Assembly (NCBI GenBank): GCA_944739405.2
Contig: OX123209.2
Span: 14,464,217 to 14,528,216 of the forward strand
DNA length: 64,000 bases
Reading direction: 5' to 3'
Origin: Euclidia mi
Lineage: Eukaryota; Arthropoda; Insecta; Lepidoptera; Erebidae
Positions within the stretch are counted from its first letter, which is position 1. Every line of letters begins with the position of its first letter. Positions 37,501-46,500 of this stretch are shown here, piece after piece. The translations under genes were made by a program, and so were the position numbers. The notes beneath the pieces were generated by a model, which made no database searches, was not told the DNA's origin, and saw only the letters and a program-made list of their open reading frames with translations.

Positions 37501-40500
37501 ACGACCATTTTCGAGAACTGGGTCGGGCACATATCTGTAGTACGGTACCTCAGAACCAATGAGATCATATTTAAGGGCTAGTTGCTGATGGATTATCCTG
37601 GCCACTTGGTTGTGTCTGTGCAAATACTGACCATTGGCAAGACTCGAACAACCGGATACTATATGCCTGAGAGATTCCCCGGGCCGGTGACACGCCCGAC
37701 ATATGTCAACCGTACCATCCCTCAGTATATACTTTCGGTAGTTGTTTGTCATGACAACTTCGTCCATAATTGCAAAGACAAAACCTTCGGTTTCTCCGAA
37801 GAGATCACCGAAACGTAACCAGGCTATAGAAGCTTTAAAATTGACGTCTGAGTCATGTAAAGCTCTATAGAACCGTCCATGCAGCTCCTTGCCCTTCCAT
37901 ATTTCTCTTCGGTCGTCAGTACTAAGTACTGCAGGTTTGTGCCAGTTCTCTTTAGCCAGAGCGAGCGGGGTAAGTCCTGTATCAACGGCAACTACATCGC
38001 GATGCACATCCACGTTCATTCCCAGAAAATATTCTCTGAGGTTGTACAGCTCGCGGTTATGGAGGGTCTTTGCACATAAAAAGCCTCGACCCCCACATTT
38101 CCGCGGGATGTACAACCTCATCACCGACGAGCGTGGATGATGCATCCGAGATGCAGTCAACATTGAACGGACTTTTCTATCCAGGGCATCGAGTTCCGTC
38201 TGGGTCCACCTGAGTATGCCGAAGGAATACATTAGGACTGGCATGGCCCACCCGTTGCAGGCCCGCACCTCGTTGCCACCTGTCATACATCAGCTGTCAT
38301 CTTAGCTGTAGGCATATACTACACATTTAGAATTGTATTTACTACACATTCTATACAAAAGTAAAATATCTAGAATTGCAATTGTTACATTGACTCAAAA
38401 ATGCAACTGCATAAGTAATATCAGGCCTGGTTAGAACTGCTAAGTACATTAGACAACCAATAGCTTGCTGATATGGGTATTTTCCAACATAGTTTTCCAA
38501 TATCGACATAGCGTTGTATACACACATCAACAAAGTCTAGGGATATTTTATATTTCATCAAATATCTAAAAATCTATGAAGAATTTTCTGATACAGTAAA
38601 TAGAAGAATCATAGATTATTTTAAGGTCTTTAATAAAAAGAAAAAACATTTCGTGTTTTTTTTTGTGTTAAATAAAAAAATTAATTTTTTTAATCATCAT
38701 GGAAAATTAGTATGATAACAACAAACATTTCTTCTTAAAAAACTATTAATTTTAATAAAAATGGAAAAATCTTGTAAAATCTAATCATTAATAATCAGTG
38801 TTGCCACCTCTTACATTGATTACACATCGACATCGATTGTTAATACTTAAAATTAAATTGTCAATGTCTTGCTGCGGTATGAGGTCCAATGTCCTTCGCA
38901 AGTGTTCGTAAAGTTGTTGTTCAGTCGTCAAATTTGGTGGAAAATCTCTCAAAGCTTTTCGTTGTAACATGTCCCAGGCATGCTCGATAGGATTTAAGTC
39001 GGGCGACTGTGCAGGCCAATCCAAAACTTGAATATCGTGCTCTCGGAGGGCGGTCGATACCAGCCGCGCCGTATGGCAAGGAGCATTATCGTGCATGAGT
39101 AGAAATTCATGGCCTATTTGAGTTCTGTGTGGGACAATAACGGGCTCTACTACCTCCTCGTGGTATTTTTGTGCAGTCATGCTGCCTTGGATCCAAACGA
39201 GTTGGGTTCGTCCGCCAAGACGAATTCCTGCCCACACCATGATTGTCCCGCCTTGGTATGGGTGGACCTCCTGAGGGTGCCGTAGACGGCTAACTCTCCC
39301 TGGAGCTCTCCAAACGCGTGTTCTTCGTGAATCCGGGTGAAACCCAAACCGGGACTCATCGGTGAACAGCACCAAAGACCATTGTTCGTCACTCCATGGT
39401 AAATGCTCCCGAGCCCACGAAAGCCGCCGACCGCGATTGCCACGTCGCAATGCTGGAACACGCAATGGTCTTCGAGCATGAAGATCAACTTCATGTTACC
39501 TTCTTCGCACGGTTTGGTCGCTTACCAGCAGCTGGTGGTCCTCCTGGAGCCTTTGCACTAGTTGCAGCGCTGTGATATTGGGTTGTCTTCTGGCGGTCAT
39601 TTGGAGAAATCGATCCTGTCTCTACGTAGTAACACGATATCTACCTGTGTGCTGTTCGGCCACATCTCCAGTACTGCGATAACGTGACCACAACCTTGAT
39701 ATCACATTTTGACTGGTATGTAGGGCCTCAGCAACGACGCGTTGAATTGCACCATTTTCTAACATGCCCACGGCTCGTAACATTTCATCTCGACTCAAAT
39801 GACGACGTGACATGACTTTTAAAGTTTGTACGTCACGTTAAATTAAAAAAGAAAAACAATTAAATACCCTTTTCATTAATAATTATAATAAAACAGTTTT
39901 AACTTTCTTTAATGTAACGAATTACTAGCAAATTTGCCGCCATATTTTGTTTATTATTTTGTTTTTTTTCTTTCCATGTTCAAATTTTGAAAATAGAATA
40001 AAAGAGGTTTTAATCTGTATATAAACTTTTTGTGGAAACTAACAAGGTTCTAAACTATAAACTCGTAAATAATTTAGGATTAAGATATCCCTAGACTTTG
40101 TTGATGTGTGTATATCAAGTCTACGCTGATCGCTGAGTTCTTATACCACCTGCAAGACGTGTGTAATTACCTGACTGCGCTTGTAACGGCTGACAGCAAC
40201 ACTGTAATGTAAATAAACCACTTCATAATTATGTATATTGTGGTAACAAACGCCCTGAAAAGCTTATGGCTGACTAGCAGGCGTGTGTCACGATAAAGTA
40301 GAACAAATTTTATCTCTAATTGTCTACACTTAAGCATTCACCTGTAATGACATTCGTGTGAATGTTACAAAACAGAAAAACAAACGAGTGTGTTTTAGCG
40401 AGCATTCTTACGAACATTCTGGCGAGCCTTAGAATATAGAAAATACATAAAAACTGTGCTACAGTGGCGGTCAAGCCCAATATATTTACTTCACTATGAC

Positions 40501-43500
40501 TTATGTTTTTATCTAATGTAAGAGAAAGATATATACAAATGAGCTTATTATTTAAATAATTATCGCTTGCTATGCGACGATCATCAAGTGTTCTTCTAAA
40601 ATCTTCAAAACAAAATTAGCTATAAGAACAATTTGCTTATTTATTCCTGACTCGGTTACATAAAATAATAATAAAAATATTATAATAATAATATTCTACC
40701 ACATTCACACAACACCATCTAGTCCCAAACTAAGCAGAAGCTTGTACTATGGGTACTAGACAATGGATAAACATACTTATATACTTTTTTTTTGTAAATA
40801 CATACATATTATACATAGAAACACCCAGACCAAGACAAACATCCATGTTCATGCACACAAATGTTTGACTTGAGCGGGAATCGAACCCGCGACCTTCGGC
40901 GTGGCAGTCGTTTACACTCCCGCCACGCCACCGGGTCGTCAATAATATAAAATAAAATGCAGATCTTAATTTGAACACGTTTAATAAATCACACAAGTTT
41001 CTGTTCCTACGTTCAAATTCATTTATCTTTATCGAGGATTTATCAACAATCTATTAAAATTAATTCTGAGTAAACCAGATCTGAGGATTTACTTTAAACA
41101 TTATCGATACTATCTCAATATTCATTCATTCTCGACATTTATTATTCAACATACAAAAATTCGAAACGTCATTTGTTTATAGGTACTATCCTGCGCTTAA
41201 ATTACAAAGGATTCATATTCAAAGCGAAGTAAATAATTTGGATAAAACTGCTGTTGTAGTGCGGTTTCTATATTTTCTATATACTAAGGATTAGAGTGTT
41301 TGTTAGAAAGCTCGTGAAAATGTTCGTAGCAATGTTCGGCTCTCCTCGTTGTTCGGTTCGACAAAAAAAAACGGCGAATGCTCGTTATTCTGTTACAAGT
41401 GAATGCTCAGGGGCCCAATTCTCCTAAATAAATATAGTTTCGATATCATGTCAGTGTCATAGCTACGTCACAAAAAGCGTATTCTTCTAAATTATCTGAT
41501 TATTGAACGAAGTTGTAACGAGATCGTTAATTAAAACAAGTGTCAAAATATGTGTCAACGACGAACTGTTTATTTCAAACTAGAGGTCGCCAGCAGCTAT
41601 GCATGCATTTTTTTTAAATTTACCCGTTTTGGCCGATTCCGTGGGAATTTCGGGAAATTCCTTCTTAGTGCACCCCTACGGCCCCCAAGGATCATACATG
41701 CCAAATTTCAGCTTCCTGCGCCTAATAGTTTCAGCTGTAGCGTGTCTGTCAGTCAGTAAGTAACGCAAGGATTTTATATATTACGATTATACGATAATGA
41801 CATTAGGGTATCAGATTACCGCTTCTGAGTCAATTCAAAATATAATATCAATGTCATACAAAAATAGGAGAATTGACCCCGTGTATCAGCGCCATTATAA
41901 ACTTAAAGAATGCGCACTTTGTTTACAAAGTTTATAGACTGCCCGAACACTACATATGGCCTAACGAATCTTGTCCAGAGACGAGAACCAAAACGATGGT
42001 TTTACTTGCCCTCCGAAGCACGATGGCGCTTTGATGTAAATTCTACTCATACTTTCATCCATTCAGTGGTTAACTTTTTGAACGTTGCTTAACTTTGGCG
42101 AAATATTACGAACGGAAATTCAAACAACGTTTTGAGTGCTAGGTACTAAATAAAACCTGCCTCCGTGGTCCAATGGATAGCGTATGCGACTGCTGGTCGG
42201 AGGTCCCGGGTTCGATTTCCGGGCCGGGCAAAAGTGTAACTGGGTTTTTCCGAATTCTCAGTAGTAGCACGGAGTCTGGTGATGTGCCCAGTAACGGCAA
42301 TAGCTCGCCCCCTATTACGTGAGACCTAAAAATTCATGGCGAAATGTGGGTGTAATATTTACACCTCTGCCTACCCTTCGGGGATACAGGCGTGAGTCTA
42401 CAAAAAAAAACCTATCAGAGGTAACAATAATGACAGCAGCTCCCCATATAAGCGTTGTCAAGGCTGAGAGTCAATTCTTACGCCTCACATGGTATCTGGT
42501 ATCGTTTTTCTAGTCCAGTTATTTGACATACTTAAAGTACTGAAATTGATTTAAAATCGCCTTGCACGTCAGTCAAAATTATTGATTCGCCTACATATTA
42601 AAACTATTAGAGTTCAGAAGCCGTAATGACGAAAACTTTCGTTGATAATTTGATATATTTCCAAGTAGCTTATCATTTTTATCTAGCATTATCCCAGTTG
42701 CAACCCGAGGTCAAGCGGACCTCGGGTTGTCTAGTCTAACTGGGTTCGACTCAAATTTATTTATTACTAGAGGACGCCAGCAGCTACGCCTGCATTTATT
42801 TTTAATTTACCCGTTTTGGCGAATCCCGTGGGAATTTCGGGAAATCCCTTCTTAGTGCACCCCTACGGTCCCCAAGGAACATACATGTCAAATTTCAGCT
42901 TCTTGCGCCCAATAGTTTCGGCTGTAGCTTGTCTGTCAGTCAGTCAGTAACGCAAGGATTTTATATATTAAGATTATTTATTATTTAGACTGCCTGTCTG
43001 ACCTCTGTAACCCAAAGAGATAGCGATCCACCATGGTACAGACTCGTGCTTTATTATTACTACTGTCGTATTCAGTGGTTCTGACTTCCTATAACGACCG
43101 TCAAAGATCTTGATGACAACCGGGACCGACTGCTTACTGTGCTCTCCGAGGCACAGGAGAAGCGATAATTAGCAATTCAATACGCACATAACTCCGAAAG
43201 GTCATGACTGTGGATTTGAACCCGAAGCCCTCTGCATGGCAGACTGATTGTATTTCCACTAGGCTATCGCTACTTTTTGTATTGTTCAAGTAATTATAAC
43301 CAGAATAAACCCGAGCACCGATAACGTTGTGTGTTAGAGTGGTTGGTTTGTTAGTGGAGAGGAATAGACTGCTACGAACAGGGTCTCGGATTTAAACCCT
43401 TGACACGCACCACTGACTTTTTCAAGTGCTAATTAATTAGTAATTATCGCTTACTTATCAGTGAAGCAAAACATCGTGAGGAAACCTACATGTCTGAGAG

Positions 43501-46500
43501 TTCTCCAAAATGTTATCGAAAGACATGTGAAGCCTGCCAACCCGCACTTGGCCAGCGTGGTGGACTATGGCCTTACCGTTCTCACAGTGAGAAGAGGCCC
43601 GTGCCCAGCAGTGGGACAGTGTATAGGGCTGATGACAAGTGGTGTACGTAACGGACTGCCGCGGCGATGGTCTCGGGTTCGATCTCCAGGTACCCCGGGC
43701 ACACACCCCTGAAGTTATGTGTGAATTATAAATTAATTATCGCTCGCTTAATGATGTGCCCGGTAGATAGCAATAGGCTCGCCCCCTATTAAATTGGGAC
43801 CGAAACATAACTGGCGAAGTGTGGGTGTGTACACTTCTGCCTACCCATTCGGGGATAAAAGGCATGAAGTGTTGTATGTATGTTTTTAAATATTATTTAT
43901 GAGTATGTATCATATAATCCATGTATATGCATACTTATGTAAGTCCAAACTCATTTACTTTACGTTATCTACTTCTTTATTCTATGCAAACGAAGGCAGA
44001 CTGGGAGATAAAATCAATCTACACACGCCGTGTTTATGAGAATTTATGCATATACTAGAGGACGCCAGCAGCTACGCCTGCATTTTTTTTAATTTACCCG
44101 TTTTGGCCGATCCCGTGGGAATTTCCGGAAATCCCTTCTTAGTGCACCCCTACGGTCCCCAAGGAACATACATGCCAAATTTCAGCTTCCTGCGCTCAAT
44201 AGTTTCGGCTGTAGCGTGTCTGTCAGTCAGTCAGTAACGCAAGGATTTTATATATTTTATATATTAAAGCATGGTGGCATTTTTCACTATCTTAAAAATC
44301 AATGTTCACATCCACAGATTTAGATCTACATCGATAACGCAATTATCACGATTTGTATTGAAACCAAGCGTGCCGACTTTTTAATACCTACTGTACGAAC
44401 TGTACCGAAGCGATGCGCGACAGTATCGCTTGTGCGATATTCATCGTCTCCTAACACACAACGTCAGATCAAACGTCCAAAGCAAACGCGGCAACGTAAT
44501 GTGAATAAAGTTTACTTAACGGTAATTTATAGTTAGGTATATTCTGGAACGACACGCAGCTTGGAATACTTAAAAACAGTTTTAATATGAATTTACGCAT
44601 AATATAATTTTAAAATAACTTACCTGTGATAGGAAATATGTTCCTGCCTTTGGGTGCTCGAAATTTTTGGGCTATTGTAGTTAAGTATCACGCAACGAGG
44701 CATTTTTTTAGTTTTTGCGGACGTTCGGCTGCAACAACGGACGCGCGGGGACTGAAGTTAGCGGCGACCAACCTTGACGCTTGGTCGGGGTTCAGACACG
44801 CGAAGTGCATGCATTTGCGTTATCTATGTAGATCTATGTCTGTGTTCACATCATAGATTACAATTGTGTGTGTGTGCATACATGTTGTAAACATTGTTAT
44901 GTAAACTTTTGACATTGAAAATGCGCTGCGCTACGCTGCGTTTTGCCACATGTGCTTCGCGCCCATCCTTAGCTACAAGTTATTTGTGGAATATTTCAAT
45001 GATGAGCTAAGGGTATTCACAATACAAGAATATCAGGCTATTGTCGACCCCACTTACATATTACAGACACGCACACACACGCACAACAGACGTCTCTATT
45101 CTTTATTTTAGATGAGACTATTTTGATCGGCTTTTATCGACCGTTAGGGTCTTATCCAAAACAATATTATTTTCACCACAGCAGCTCAAAGATGCCGCTT
45201 TTGCTGCAAGACAACAGTGAACAAAACGCGATTTTGATTCGAGCGTTAGGCAAAGTTGCTTTTTAATTTTTCAATCTTCAGTGCTACGAGTTGACATTGT
45301 TCAGCCATCTATTTGAAACATTCCAATGTTACTGTGCTCTGTCTCTTTCACATGCATATAAAAAAGTGAGTGAAAAAAACAAACTCCTTCGAAATTCGAT
45401 TTTGGAATTCGACCTCAAAGAAAACACGTTCGGAAACGCGCTATACCCTAAAATTTAAAGATATACAAATCTTTATATCCTAATTAATAGTATAAAATTG
45501 GTATATAACCAATACATTTTTATTTGGAATTTCAACAATGATACATTTGAAAAATAAACATCAGAGACGCGGTATCAAAAAGCGATTTAAAAAAATAGCG
45601 GGAATAAAGTAAACATTTCGTTGATGCTGATAGCGTATAGCATAACGTGTTAAATTATATTAATATAAAATACTTAATCTAAAAAGATGAGTGAAACTAC
45701 CGATGATGACTGTACTTTAACACCAGAAGAGTTAAAACAACAAGTGATTAATGCAGAATTTTGTTTTCAATTTATTCCTGTTAATTTTTATGTCTCCTAA
45801 GTAATATGTGTTCTCACTGCTGAGGTGAAAAGTTATGTGTGCTACCAGTGCTACACGAGAGCAAAGTTTTTTGCATCTCGTGCCGTTGAGTCCCTTACTA
45901 CGCTCAGGATTCTAACTTTGATTCACTCGCTACGCTCGTGAATCAATCATAGAATCCTACGCTTGCTCGGGACTCAAAATCAACACTCGAAACAAAAAAC
46001 AACTTTGCTCTCTTGTTGCACAAATAACTATTTTGTAATATTTAAAACAATAAAAAAAAATCAACCATCGAGAAGTGCAAATCGTATACATATGGGTTTT
46101 AACAGTTGATTGGATAATCCTAATGCTACAGTGATGCCATCTCACGGAGACCATTTGAATAAACCCTCATTGAAATGCACGGATGGATATTGATGACAAT
46201 ATTGCGCCGAGTGTTGTAGGCTCGATCCACACATTGTACAACACTGTGTAATCCTAGAATCGATTTGAATCTGGGTGTTTTTTCGTCTGTTGGTTGCTTT
46301 TCTACAGATAGGAGTTAATTCCAGTGTGGCCGTATTCTCGTATTAAAAAAGATGACCTCTAAACTTAGTGACGTGCATATCCACTCCTTAAAGTATTTTT
46401 CCTGTTTGAATAAAATAATTTTCCTGTTTGTATAAATTCATACCTAATGACATTGCCAACCGATGCCGATGAAAAAATAACTATATGAGTTCAAAGTAAA

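Noticed and set aside
42161..42235. tRNA-like sequence that could be a tRNA gene
   Set aside because: It is followed by the SINE-a body and tail found in several other copies, so it is a retroposon head. The same applies at 18064, 40870, 43640, 50537, 52394 and 55456.
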